Source of the DNA: Sesamum alatum
Lineage: Eukaryota; Streptophyta; Magnoliopsida; Lamiales; Pedaliaceae
DNA length: 64,000 nt
Assembly (NCBI GenBank): GCA_034509735.1
Contig: JACGWO010000005.1
Coordinates: 14,063,264-14,127,263, forward strand
Direction of reading: 5' to 3'
Shown: positions 47,239-59,281 of the stretch, piece by piece
Numbering within the stretch: position 1 is the first letter of the stretch
How the letters are laid out: every line of letters begins with the position of its first letter
Made by a program: the position numbers and the translations under genes
The notes under the pieces: model-generated
Seen by the model: the letters and a program-made list of their open reading frames with translations, nothing else
Told to the model about the DNA's origin: nothing
Database searches by the model: none

Positions 47239-48890
47239 CCACAGACAGTGTATGCAATAGAGGAAGTGCAATTTTTCTTCTACATGGACAAAACATGAGG
47301 ATGTGCATAGAAACCAAGGGTGGTCGGTGGATGTGTGCTTTGAAACGGACAATTGGAGCATGTGGAGCATTGGGAACGGACGACCTATGCACTTGGGATA
47401 CGTTCTTGAGAATGTCGATACTGCTTCTGCAACAGGATTGCTGATAGGTATATCCCATGTGCCCTTTTATCAATTGACATTTCTTTATTATGCATGAATG
47501 CTTTGAGATGCGGGATTCGATCCCAACATTTAAATTTTTTAATTTACTGTTTGTGTTGTGCTTATGGCATCTCGGATGCATACCAACACGTTCAATGCCC
47601 ACATACATTCGTATGGATCTAATTCAATGGATAAGTGGCTTGCCCTATTTGTCCAACGAATGAGTTATCTTGATCATGCTTCTTTGTAAGAATTAATTCA
47701 CCTTTCGTTATCTTTTGTTGCATGTTCATTAGACAAGCATGCATGAAATAATCATTTTGTGAATATTCTTTGAATCAGCATAGCCAAATCGGGTTTTTTG
47801 CTGTTGTATGTGACTTTTTTATTATCTGCTCTACTTTGTTGAATATGTGGAATTTTTGGCATAGTAAAAATTAAATTTTCAATCTCATCATTAATAACAT
47901 GGAACAATTTTCATTGTTTGATTCTATACTCAGACTTTCTAATTCAATAGAGAAAATTTTGGTATCCATTAATAAACAATTAATACTTTTACCAATTCCA
48001 CCACATAAAGCTAAATGGCAACTTATGGATTGTCCAAATCAGTTATTTGCCTTTTTTGAACCCAAAAGTCACACTTCGTACTAAGCTTCATGATTTTTGA
48101 CATCCCACTACAATCTCTTGTAGTGATGGATCACTATTAGGTATCTTATACCCAAAATATCAATACACTTTTGATTTCAACAAACTATGACTTTGACCAT
48201 TTTTTATTTAGTGCAAGATTGTTCTCGTATTTCCTCTATTGTACCATGGAATAATAAAATGCAATGGTACTTTTGACATGTTCGGACAATTTTCTCCCAC
48301 TTAATCTTAGTTTGTCCCCTTGAAAACTATTTTGCCAAAAGTTAAGACCTCCCACTAGGAATCAATTGTGGCACCATTTTAAAAGATATGTTTGGTCTTA
48401 ATTTTGGTGGAACAAAATAAGCCTACGACATTAGAGTATCCTATGACATTTGTGGGAATTTCGTTTTGCAATAATTGTAAAAAGCGTGCCTTTCATAACT
48501 TTTATGACAAGTTTTCTACAACTATTCATAGAAGTCTTCTAGCATTTATTTTTTGACCTTTAGAGAATTATTTTCAATTTTTCAAAAATAATTTGGATAA
48601 AATGGGTTAGTGAAATTTGCAGAGCTGATAATCTTATGAAGTTGGAAATAATTGAACATTCATTTTTTAGACATCACAATTATAAAAGGGGCTTTATTTA
48701 TAAATGTCTCCACTATTTTATCAAGATCACATCACTCTCCAATGGGAAGTAGAGAATTATTTTAACATCCTCAAATATTAATGCATGATTATCATTTATT
48801 AACATAATAAAATGAATATAATGTCATGATTTATATAATATTTGGTGCTTAATTAGAAATTATTTGATAAGATATATATTCTTGCAGATA
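47239..48890. other. Unassigned DNA
   Basis: No gene recognised. An open frame of 64 codons at 47303-47497 has ordinary-looking composition (WSVDVCFETDNWSMWSIGNG) and could be a scrap of coding sequence, but I cannot place it. Another short frame at 47899-48084 is likewise unidentified. Confidence 0.35.
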
Positions 48891-49106
48891 CTTGAGAGTT
48901 TGAAGCAATAAAAAGTTATGGGGGTTAAATAGAATTTGTGAATATGCAGGGGAGATATAATATCTTATAAATAAATATAAATAATATATATATACCTACA
49001 CTACACAACAAAATAATTCATTCTTATCGACATGCTTCTTTACAATATAATTTTCACTCATATATACCTATATGTACACACCTACTAACCTATCCATATA
49101 TATTGA

Positions 49107-49109
49107 TAG

Positions 49110-49144
<35 letters not shown>

Positions 49145-49149
49145 AAAGG
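49107..49149 (+). repeat. (AC)n-(AT)n microsatellite next to a TATA-like box
   Basis: acacacacacacacac followed by tatatatatatataaaagg; the last part could serve as a promoter for the surrounding LTR. Confidence 0.7.
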
Positions 49150-51618
49150 ATAAATATCAGCTATATAAATATAAGTTTAGAAGGGTGTAGAACCAGTAAA
49201 TAAAACAAAAGGGAGAGGTGTGAGGCGGTGGAGAGAAGAAGAGAGAAAGAGGTGAGTAATTCTAGCTTCTTCCATTTACCATCTTCAAACTTAGATGTAT
49301 CTAGAGCCTTCTATACTGATTCGGTAGATAACTTTATCTCCAAGTTTCTTAAATTCAAATTTGAGCTAGGATGAAGGTTGAAATCAAAGAAAAGAATGAA
49401 TTAAGTTAGCTGCATGGTAACAGGGTAAGCTCTATCGGAATAATCTTTGTTTCTCCAGAAAATATTGAGTTTCACCAGTCCAAAATTAGTGATATTTGCT
49501 TATATGAAAACATTAGGATGTGTTCTATAACTTCGTAGTTTCAAGCAGAAGCTAAATCGTTCGTTTTAATGGGTAAATTGGAGGAAACATTACGTTGCCC
49601 TGTTTCTACGGTAATCGAGACTGAGTATATTAGGAACTTTGTAACTTGAGTTATAATGGTTCAATTTTTATGATTCTTTAGTAAAATAAAAATAGATAAA
49701 TATTATATCATATTACGTAAATATCATAATTTTGAATGAGTATATGAATTTTGAGAGAATTTTAAATTAGAGGCTATGGATCTATGACATACAGAACAGG
49801 TTGTGTTAAAACCTGAATAACTCAGTATATACCAATCCAATTTGTATGATTCTTCTTTGAAATGAAACTAGGGACGTATGAGAGTATTTGGAGTAAAAAT
49901 AATACATTTACAAATTGTACTTTGGTTTAGGGAGAATTTGTAAGTTGGTACACAGATTCTGTCCAAGAAAACCATGAATAGGAATGAAAGAGATTCTTAA
50001 CAAATTTTTTCCTAGGATTTAATATACAAATTTTATACCATTGGAAATCCTAAGATGTGTAGGTTATCATAATGAAACATCTTTTAATTTGGATTATTAT
50101 AATTAAAGTTATGATTTAATTAGTGATCAGTGTTCATGCTGGCAGGATTCATAGGTTAAGGGCAGTATTCTTAAAAATATAAACACTTACTTAAATATAG
50201 CAAGATATATATTGATGGAAAGATAGTTGAGTCTACTTTATGTAGAAGAAAATAGAATAAGGATCCGAATTTATACAATGAGATTTAAAAGATTATTGAG
50301 AGGTGTACGACTATCGTCTAATGCTTTACTAAGAAATTATAATATTCTCGATTCACTGACTATATGTGTTATAACTCATTATCGTACATGAGAACAACGT
50401 ACAAGAGTGAACACGTCATTTTACTAACTAAATCATTGTTGAATTGAGGTATGTATAGTTAGTTGGATATATATATAGATGCATGTTTATTTGCAATCTT
50501 GATCGTAAATTGTCATATGCTTAACTGGATTATATAGTTGTCTTGTGAAACTATTGTTATGTGTTATGTCTATGATTCAGTGTGATGTACATGATAAATA
50601 ATTGTGATATACTTCGATTTTGTCATTGAACGAAGATGAATAATGGAGTTCTCTTGAATGATTGTGACATGCTTCTATGTAATTATTGATTGGATTTGAA
50701 TTATGAAGTTGTTAATGTGCAGATGAAAAATTAAGATGAAGAGATGGCTTACCTAACCTGAGCATATTCAATGGTTTACGATAATATGGTTGATGAGAGC
50801 TATGTGCTGTCATGACGATATGATTGATGATGTTATATGATATGAGAAAATGAATATACAGCTAGGTGCCATGGCGCGAACGGTGTTGGGGTATTCCGGG
50901 TAGTGGAAAATTTTCTGTGCTGATGGCTACACACTAGGGTGGTGGTGGTGGGGGTCATGCTCGATGTGATGTCCTATGTTGTTACATATTTTGCTAGTGT
51001 GGGGATATCACATATGAATGGTATCCTATGCGGTGATTATTGACATTGATTGAGATGATTAGAGCGGGCAAAAACTATTGAATATACATCAACTAGGTTA
51101 AGCCGAGCCCTAAGATAATAAACCATAATTGTGTGTGTATTATGTTGTGGTTTTAGTGATTCTGGTATTAGTTTTTCATGATTGCTGGTATTGGTTACAT
51201 CGTGATACTGTGGAAAATTACATAACGAACGTGGTTGATTGGTGTTATTGCATGAAATTGGTCCCCTGTGTATGTGTTTAGACGTGTGTATATCTATAGA
51301 TAATTAACAATACATATTGAGTTGGCAACTCACTCCTTGTCATGTACTTTTTCAACAGATAGATTGCAGTAACTTATCTAGCTAAGTTGTCAGCCTTATT
51401 ATGTGGGTCAGCATTGAAGTGTCATCATTAGTCGGGACCTTTAGCTACATATTTATGAGAATATTAAACTCTGACTAGATTGGTATCTTGAGTTTTGTAA
51501 TAGCTAGAAACTCCACGTTTGTCGTTTTCATATGCTATAGCAAAGTATATTATGCCAAAATTTTGATGAGGTATTTAATGGCTTGAGATTATGTAGAATA
51601 TTGATATAATATTATTTA

Positions 51619-52116
51619 GGGTTAATTACACTTAAACCCCCTCTGAGAATGTATAATTACACTTTCCCCGAAAAAAATTTTGAAATTACACTTACACCCC
51701 CCCCCGAAAATTCTCTGTTTACACCTGACCCCCATCCATTAGAGTTTGGACGAAAAATGTTCACGTTAACAAAAATAATTACACAAATTTTCAATTTTTT
51801 CCATCATTTTAAATTCTCATGTATATTTTTGTACTTATAAGAGGATAAGTGTAACGTATATGTATGGAGTGAGGCCAATATTATTATATTTTTCCTTATA
51901 AGTACAAAATTATTGCACGAGAATGTTAAATGAGAGGTAAAATTGAAAATTTATGTAATTATTTTTGTTGAAATGAACATTTTCCGCCCAAACTTTAACG
52001 AATGGAGGTCAGGTGTAAACAAAGAATTTTTAGAGGGGGTGTAAATGTAATTTCAAAACTTCTTTGGGGAAAGTGTAATTATGCATTTTCAGAGGGGGTC
52101 TAAATGTAATTAACCC
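51619..52116. mobile_element. Foldback MITE with long terminal inverted repeats
   Basis: 498 bp flanked by a perfect 9-bp duplication tattattta (51610-51618 and 52117-52125). It starts gggttaattacacttaaacc and ends with the inverse ...taaatgtaattaaccc. The two halves are inverted copies of each other over roughly 200 bp each, with about 80-100 bp between, so a transcript would form a long hairpin. The 9-bp duplication suggests Mutator-like mobilisation. A half copy is at 3011-3250. The ORF at 51649-51840 is the arm itself. Confidence 0.92.
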
Positions 52117-52210
52117 TATTATTTATGTAGTTGGGGGTTAGATGTGAATTACTTATGAGATGGAATGTGATCACAAAGGGGGTATCACATTTGGGTGGCA
52201 TCAGAGCGAG

Positions 52211-54287
52211 TTTACGTTTCTAGGGTAATGGGTTGATCGTGAGACGTGTCTAAGGATGGAATTGTCTAATGTAGGATGGTTTCTTATGAAGCACATGCTG
52301 ACCCAGTAGGTAGTACGGATGTGTTGATAGCATGAATAAAGCTCAGTTGTACCTGTAAATCTCGATGGAGTTAAGAATTGTGTTAGAAGAGTAACCAAGT
52401 GATGATTGGGTATATAAATCTACGTGTAGATACTATAGTGATGGACTCGGTGGAGTTTGATATAAATTGTGGGATAGATGTATTCATGCAGAATAAAGTT
52501 TTATTGATTCTTATATAAAGGAATTGGCGATTGAATCCTTGTGTAAACCAAAAGTAGTAATTGTGGGAGATTAGTAGGTGATGTCAGTTTGTGTCATATT
52601 AACCATAGAGGTGAAATGATCGACGGTAGAAGGATGTATAACATATTTGGCTAGTGTAGTAGATACCAAAGGGCTAGTCTCGGAATGGAAAAAATTCCCT
52701 TAGCAAGAGACTTTGTTCAATTGTTTCGTAATAACGTACCAGGTTGCCACCACAGAAAAAAATAATTGGATTTTACTATAGAAACTTTGGTCAAGATAGA
52801 ATAATAAGGGTTGAAAAGGAAATAGAAGAATTATTGGACAAAAAAAATAATAAATAGATTTTATCAGACCGTGTACAACATGATGGGAAACACAAGTGTT
52901 TTTTGTGAAAAATAAGGATATTATATGAGGATGTGTGTTGATTATCACTAACCGAATAGGGTGATAATGAAAAATAAATATCTATTACCAAGAATTGATG
53001 GTTTACTACACTATTAGAAAGGAGCTACAATCTTTTCAAATATCAATCTGATGTCTGATTATTGACAATTGAGGATAGGCCACATTCATGGCATTGACGA
53101 ATCGAAAATTTGACCTGTACTTAGGTCAATTTGTGATAGTTTTATTGATGATGTCTTATTGTATTCGATGAGTAGAGAGGAGCATGAACAATATCTAAAC
53201 ACGGTGTTGCAAATCTTGGAGATAAAGAGTTGAACGCTAAGTTAAGTAAGTGTGATATTTGGGTGAATTAGTTAATTTTCCTCGGACATATGATATTTGG
53301 AGATAGTGTTATGTCTGATCTTATACATAAAGTCTATTACGGAATGAAGCATATTAAAGAATGTAACTGAAGTTCAGAGTTTCTCAGCGTAGTTGGGTAT
53401 TATAGGAGATTTGTTGAGGTTCCACCATAACTGAAGGTTCTTGGACAAAGTTATTAACGAAGGGAGATAGTTTTTCACAGGATTCAACCGTACTAATAAA
53501 GTTTTGATGCGTTAAAGAAAATTTTATCATCAACTTCAATCTTAGTTTTTAACATATGGTTGCGGTGGATATGTGGTGTTTATGGATACTTCGAAACAAG
53601 GTTTAGGATGTATATAATAAGATCCAGAAAGGTAATATCGTATCTATCTTGCTAGTTAAGGACCTACGAGTTAAATCATACCGCGCATTATATGGAGTTA
53701 GCAACAATGATACATGTATTTGAGATTTGGAGGCACTAATTGTTTGAAAAAAAAAAAAGATTTTTGATGACTATAAGAGTTTGAGACATGTTTTGACACA
53801 AAAAGAGCTGAATTTGAGACCAACAATATGGATAGAATTATTAAAGAATTATGATTGTACTTTCGATAATCATCCTTTGAAGACGAATGCAGTAGTGGGT
53901 GCATTGGGGAGGAAGAGTTCAATCACCATATCCAATCTGGGAAGTACAAAATGATACCAATGAATGTAAAGATAGAGGTTGATCGTGTAGTGGATTTATC
54001 AGCAACTTTGCAACTTAAGTCATAGATTGTCTTATCTATACGAGGATAAGATTTACGGGCCTAAGGTGTAAGTTAACTACTGAATAAGAGTCGAGGTTCA
54101 AAAGTCTATGTTATTTTGAAATTTTTTTCATTTGTTTGGTGCTGAAATGTGATGAATTACTATTGGGCAACCGACCAGTACATGATTTACTATAATTAGG
54201 GTATTGAGCCGTGAAGTTATGTAACTGATTTTGTGTGGTAGTTTTCTTTAAGTTGCGACAATATTAAAAGTTTGGGTCAAATATTGG
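52211..54287 (+). pseudogene. Gypsy (chromovirus-like) pol, heavily decayed
   Basis: Gag is not recognisable. RT blocks begin near 52927 (IDYH-x-PNRVIMKNKYLLPRIDG), then FSNINLMSDY, then FIDDVLLYSMSREEHEQYLNTVLQIL at about 53138-53215. FIDD is the polymerase active-site motif in its gypsy form. RNase H-like blocks follow at about 53540-53930 (IHVFEIWRH at 53711 on, and the tcacaaaaagagctgaattt-type block). Numerous stops and frame changes. RT would convert element RNA to DNA. The element continues to 54287, where a copia element inserted, and probably resumes at 60952. Confidence 0.75.
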
Positions 54288-56415
54288 TGAAACATTTTGT
54301 GGATCGGCCTAGGAGATGACTGCGAATAGCAGAAGAGCGAAAGATAGCATAATAAAATTGCAAAAGCATAATTAAATGGAATTTAAAGCATGCATTACAT
54401 ACATAAACGAATCAAGGAGTGTGCCCTTGATTCTCCCGGGCGTTCGGTGTATCTCATGTTCAATAAAACACAACATGAAGGCCATAGAATTTGAACCGAA
54501 AAACCATAAATAAAGAACCTACCCCGTTGTAGTTTTGTCTTCGTTCGACTACATGCATTGTTCCCCGTTTTGCACAAAGATCTCAAGGAAGAGACCCTCT
54601 AAATCATCTCACTCGCTACACCGGAAAGCAAAGAACCCTTGTGCTAGCAAGAAATTATTTGGGGAGAAGAGACATCGATACATGCCATCAATTAACGCAA
54701 TCGACATCTCTTATGTGCTAGCTTGAATAAATCAAGAAGAACAAAGTAGAAATATTGGAGAAAAGTGAGACAGGGTGGACGAAAAATGAAAGAGCATTAT
54801 TGGATGAGAGTTGTAGAGATTAGTGGGTGTATGTGTGTGTTTTTGAGTATTTATAGAAAATAGATTTTCCTATTCCTACTCAACCTCTTCTAAAGAGGCA
54901 CACTTGACTAGGATTTTGACCTAGTCAAATCCTAGTCAAACTAGGCTTTGATTAAGTCAAATTAATCAGGGCCCTTCATCTCATCAATCTCTAGATCAAA
55001 TCTTGTCCATCCATTTTGATGGGCTTTATGGAATGGGCCTATTTAATTCTAAATTAAATAGTCCCATGGACTTTATATTAAATCCTATTTAATATACCAA
55101 GCCCATTAATTAATTAATGGAATGGACTTTATTTAATTCTAAATTAAATAGTCCCATGAACTTTATATTAAATTCTATTTAATATACCAAGTCCATTAAT
55201 TAATTCACCCTTTTAATCTAATTAAAAGAGAAGCCCATGCTTTATAAAATCCATAAATCTAATTTATGAACTCAAGCCCGATTATTCCAAATAATCCATC
55301 GAGGCTTGAATCTCCAAGAAGTATAATTTAATCCCCTTAAATTAAACCTTCTCCCGGAATTAATTCTAAATTAATTCCCTTTCATTTGGTGTAGCGGGTG
55401 TGACTCTTTAGGTTCACCTTTCAGTTAGACTTGGACCTACTTCTTGTTATTTCATAACCAAAGTAGTTTGTCACCATGGGTGGCCATCTAGCAACGGTCA
55501 ATGGCACTAGAGACTAGGTGAATATGTGGTGTGAACATTTAGGCTCCGAGTTACATGCAGGTACGGTGCTACCGTCGCTCGTTACATACAGGTACGGTCC
55601 TACTGTCGCCTGTCTCCCGGCCTTAGTCTAGGGCATGGAATTAGTTAGTCGGTTCCCATCCTTGACTTAGGCATCTGTGCTTTATGCTTGAGATAGGTTT
55701 AACTCGATGTAGGAAATCCTTTCCCATCCTAATCAAGTGGTATGGCCATAGACTTTGTAAGTCTAAACCATCTCAAAGCGCATAGGAGATCTCGCTGTCA
55801 TACCCTTTGATAGGGGACAGATCCTATCTTGGAATCCACCGTCCTTACATACTCCGACTGCACTGAACAAGGCTTATGATGACAGTGTCATACTACATGG
55901 TCAAATCTCACCAAATCCAAGATACAACCTTAGTATGTAAGCGACTGACATGATCCTCAAGTCCAAGGACTAATCTTGTACTATCAAAATCGGGAATACG
56001 ACTCATACCGACTGATGCCCATGTGGCTTCCATATGACGATTCCCGCGAGTCACCTCAGTCAGCAACTAACACTGCATGGACGAGCCTCGTCACTTGTCG
56101 ATGAAATGCGACTGCAGATGCTTAGTGCAAGTCTCAAATGGATTCTCGATACCCTGTCTCGAGATTCCTTGACTTGGAGTATTTCAGACCGATCTGAGAA
56201 ACTGATTTCATGAACATACCTCCAAGCGTAGTTCCAATTTCCTGAAATGTGATTTCAGTCTGTGGGCGTTTATTGTGACATCGAAACAATGCAAGCAGTA
56301 AGTACAACAAACTTATGCCTATGAATCCTTACTACATTCATTAACATAATATTACTTGTTCAAAGATTGACGAATGGTTCTCAGAACAGCCAACCTCATT
56401 AACTTTCTGGTCCAG
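54288..56415 (-). mobile_element. 3' LTR of minus-strand copia derivative
   Basis: Colinear with the family LTR; the CA end is at 54288. The terminal acctattctaaca, present in other minus copies, is missing at the other end. Hairpin: aatcaagg (54410-54417) with ccttgatt (54425-54432), outer stem cctaggaga (54308-54316) with tctcccggg (54432-54440). A duplicated taaattaaatagtcccatg block occurs at about 55050-55200. ORFs at 54395-54726 are LTR sequence. Confidence 0.88.
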
Positions 56416-56790
56416 GACCATATAAACATGATGCAAACGAAGCATAGTTGAGCCAACATCATTATATCCTACTTGCCGGTGGTCGTCCTTCAACCAACGC
56501 CAAGTGTTGCTTTAGTTGTCGACCCTCTGGCAAGGGCTAAGGAAAGTCCTCATCCGGTATGTGAGTTAAGGTTCTGGAAATCTAAGACCATCTTAAGATT
56601 TCGCAGTCAATTCGTATAGTTGGTTACTATTTAATAAGCCTTTTAGTGATGTGTTTGGTGTATACTTAGACATTCACAATATATAAAGCAGAAAATAATA
56701 AGCAGAATGAAGTCATATTTAGGTTAACTCTCGGTCTTTAGTCCTTAACCTCTCCCACTATTTCTACGAAAACACGGCACTCTCAAACGT
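56416..56790 (-). pseudogene. Copia gag start, decayed
   Basis: Minus strand, just after the leader block that matches 24830-25280. It begins near 56680 with atgtctaagtat, the same MSK start as the gag at 25373, and runs about 260 bp with several stops before the deletion junction. The sequence differs strongly from the other gag, so this belongs to a different subfamily. Confidence 0.55.
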
Positions 56791-59267
56791 TGTTTTCAGG
56801 AAATGCTTTCCTAGTGGGCTGGGGATCCACATCGATCTCTCCCATACTCCGCTTTTACGATTCACATGGGAAACAACCTGTGGGAGGTATTCCATACCAT
56901 TCTCGTTCCACAAGATTCCCAAGATAACTGCCTTACCCTTTTACGTGATCCCAAGGACTCCAAGCGAATCACATTATTCGGGTGTTAGACCCGACCCAAT
57001 CAACCGATTCATAGACTCACTGCTACCCCCACAACTCGTGGGACAGGCAACAGGAGTGTACTCCTCGTTCATGACAAATTGCAGCTTCTTTTAAGCACGA
57101 TAGTCGTGCCACGACTTGTGAGACCACGCTATCAACTGAAACTAACTTCCTCACTTTGCCATGGATAGAAGGCTTGGACAAAATCCTAGAGTCCTACTCA
57201 TTTATTAAGAGTCTATATTCAACTTGGTTCAACCAAGTGAGAGTTTTGATAGAACAAGACCTCATCACATATAATGTGTTTTGCATGCGTTATAGCATAA
57301 ATATTCTAAGCATGAATGTAAACATACATAAACCATATAGAATACTCATAAGCATATAAAACGTATCACATGGAAAATAAAACCTAGCACGCCCCTGTAG
57401 GATGGTCACAAGCCCAAACCTATGCGACCCACTGAGCCCGCAGTGGATCTATGGTCAATCTAAGGGTAGGCCCTATGCTATTACAAGATTTTAATAACCC
57501 ATTACATGCAATGGGCCTTGTAAGTCCTCTTCATCTTCTTGGGCTCTCCACCATGGGCTTACACTGGGCTTCTTCTCCATGGATCCTCCGTGGGCCACCT
57601 GATGGCCTCCTCCATGGGCCTCCAACACCATGGACTTGTCTTCTCTTGCAGCTTTTATTTACAAAAATAAAACCTCACCACTAAATCTACTCTCATTACA
57701 TCATAAAATGAGAAACCCAAAACATCAGTTGGGGGGAGTACATTAGGAGGGAGAGAGAAAGCCTTATTATTCCAAGGCAACTAGAAGAGAGAGAGAGAGG
57801 AAAAAGATGCAAAGAGGCACACAGGCCACAACCCAACAAAGGAATATAAATAAACTATACATGCGGTCTAGGGGCTTTGTGATCATCCTTCATCAATTCA
57901 ATTAACACAAATAGCACAAATACATATATCACGTAAAACATGCTATTCAAACATCCATGATATCCCATACCATAAAATAAATGCAAAAATTACATGTAAA
58001 ATATTCACACCAAATATTGGATAATGGTGCAACCTATGCACAACGATTTTTGTTGGAAAATCATTTTCCATAATTAACAAGGCAATATTAATTCTAGGAA
58101 ATATAAAATCTCAGTGAAAATTAAAATGCCCCAAGTTAATTAGTTCAGAAAAAATCCCAGCATAATATAGAAAAATCAGATTTTCTGAAAACGCACAAAA
58201 ACAAACCAAAAATTGAAAAAAACGGTCCAGCACGGCCGGCTGGGCAGGCAGCCTGCATAGGTGACGCGCCTGCGCAGGCACGGGCCCTCGCCCGCGCGCG
58301 CAGGTGCTGCCCTCGCACAGCTGTTACTAAGCAGCACGCACGTAGGTGTAGTGCGCACGCCTGCGCGCACGAGTCCTCGCCCGTGCGCGCCTGCTGCTTG
58401 CTGTTCGGCCTCCCTGCCGACCGGCACCGTTTTTCATGTTCAAATATTTTCTAGCAATTAATTTTCTGAAATATAAAAATCATCAATTCAAGAATATGCC
58501 CATATATTCAAGAATCCAAAAATCCAACATTTGTGCAATATTAATACATGTCAAGATCCACTCATGCTCATGCCATAAAATAACCATGATGTCCAACATC
58601 ATAAAATGCAGAATTATTGCAAAATTTTATACTTAAATCTTTATCATTAGTGCAACAATTGCAATAATTAAATCTTGTTAGAAAACCCTTTCCTCATGAA
58701 CCAAATAATATTTATTTTAAGAAATTCCAAATCTAAAAAAAGATAAATAATCCAAGTCAACTGGTTCAGAATAACGCAGAAAATATCATAAAAATAATTC
58801 AGTAAAAACAGTTTTGAAAAACAAGCCAAAAATGGGAGAGAAACGGAAAACGGCACAGCCTACCGGCTAGGCGCGCGCGCGCGGGCGCCTCTCCCTGAGC
58901 GCACAACGCGAGCGTCCAGCGCAGACGGCCGGCACAGCGTGCGCGCTGTCCGCGCTGGCCGGGCGTGCTCAGGCCCCTGCCTGCACGCACTCCCGACCGT
59001 GTCCCTGTGCATGCAGCCAACATGCTGCTGCTGCTGGTTCACATTTTTTCACTCTTTTTCGACCTTTCATGCTATTTTCTGAACCACAAGATAAATTCAA
59101 CCCAAGAACATGTATTTACACATTCAAGAAAACCAATATCCAAAATCCCATGCAAACTTAAACGCTCATAAGATCTGCGCAAAACATGCTTTAAACGTAA
59201 ATTAAAACACATTGATCATGCTTAAACGCATATAGAATATAGAATTCTAGGCTTATACACCGAACTA
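56791..59267 (-). other. Copia leader with tandem GC-rich islands
   Basis: Non-coding leader read on the minus strand; 56760-57480 matches the other element's leader. Two GC-rich islands (about 58215-58432 and 58850-59025) sit in otherwise AT-rich DNA. Each is preceded and followed by similar AT-rich phrases (agttcagaa...cgcagaaaat and ggttcagaataacgcagaaaat; caagccaaaaat and caaaccaaaaat), so the leader contains two diverged tandem units of about 640 bp. ORFs across the islands (58176-58461, 58799-59042) have Arg/Ala-rich low-complexity products and are not credible genes. Confidence 0.75.
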
Positions 59268-59280
59268 GGCTCTGATATCA
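59268..59280 (-). other. Primer-binding site (minus)
   Basis: Minus-strand tgatatcagagcc, one base from the 5' LTR end; matches the initiator tRNA-Met complement with one change. Confidence 0.85.
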
Positions 59281-59281
59281 C

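Larger units (their letters stand above)
48900..52188 (+). mobile_element. Probable 5' LTR of a chromovirus-like gypsy element
   Basis: Ends gggggtatcaca at 52188 and is followed within a few bases by a primer-binding-like tggcatcagagcgag (52196-52210). A TATA-like tatataaaagg lies near 49139-49149, followed by a purine-rich leader (gagagaagaagagagaaagagg). Long LTRs and this end are typical of Tekay/Del-type chromoviruses. The start cannot be fixed because no second LTR is visible; 48900 is a guess. It contains the MITE at 51619-52116. Confidence 0.45.

Noticed and set aside
47303..47497. A host exon
   Set aside because: Composition is plausible but there is no homology I can name, no splice-site support and no neighbouring exon.
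58176..59042. Several long-looking ORFs in GC-rich blocks
   Set aside because: Arg/Ala/Pro-rich low-complexity products in overlapping frames on both strands, inside a copia leader; GC-rich DNA simply lacks stop codons.
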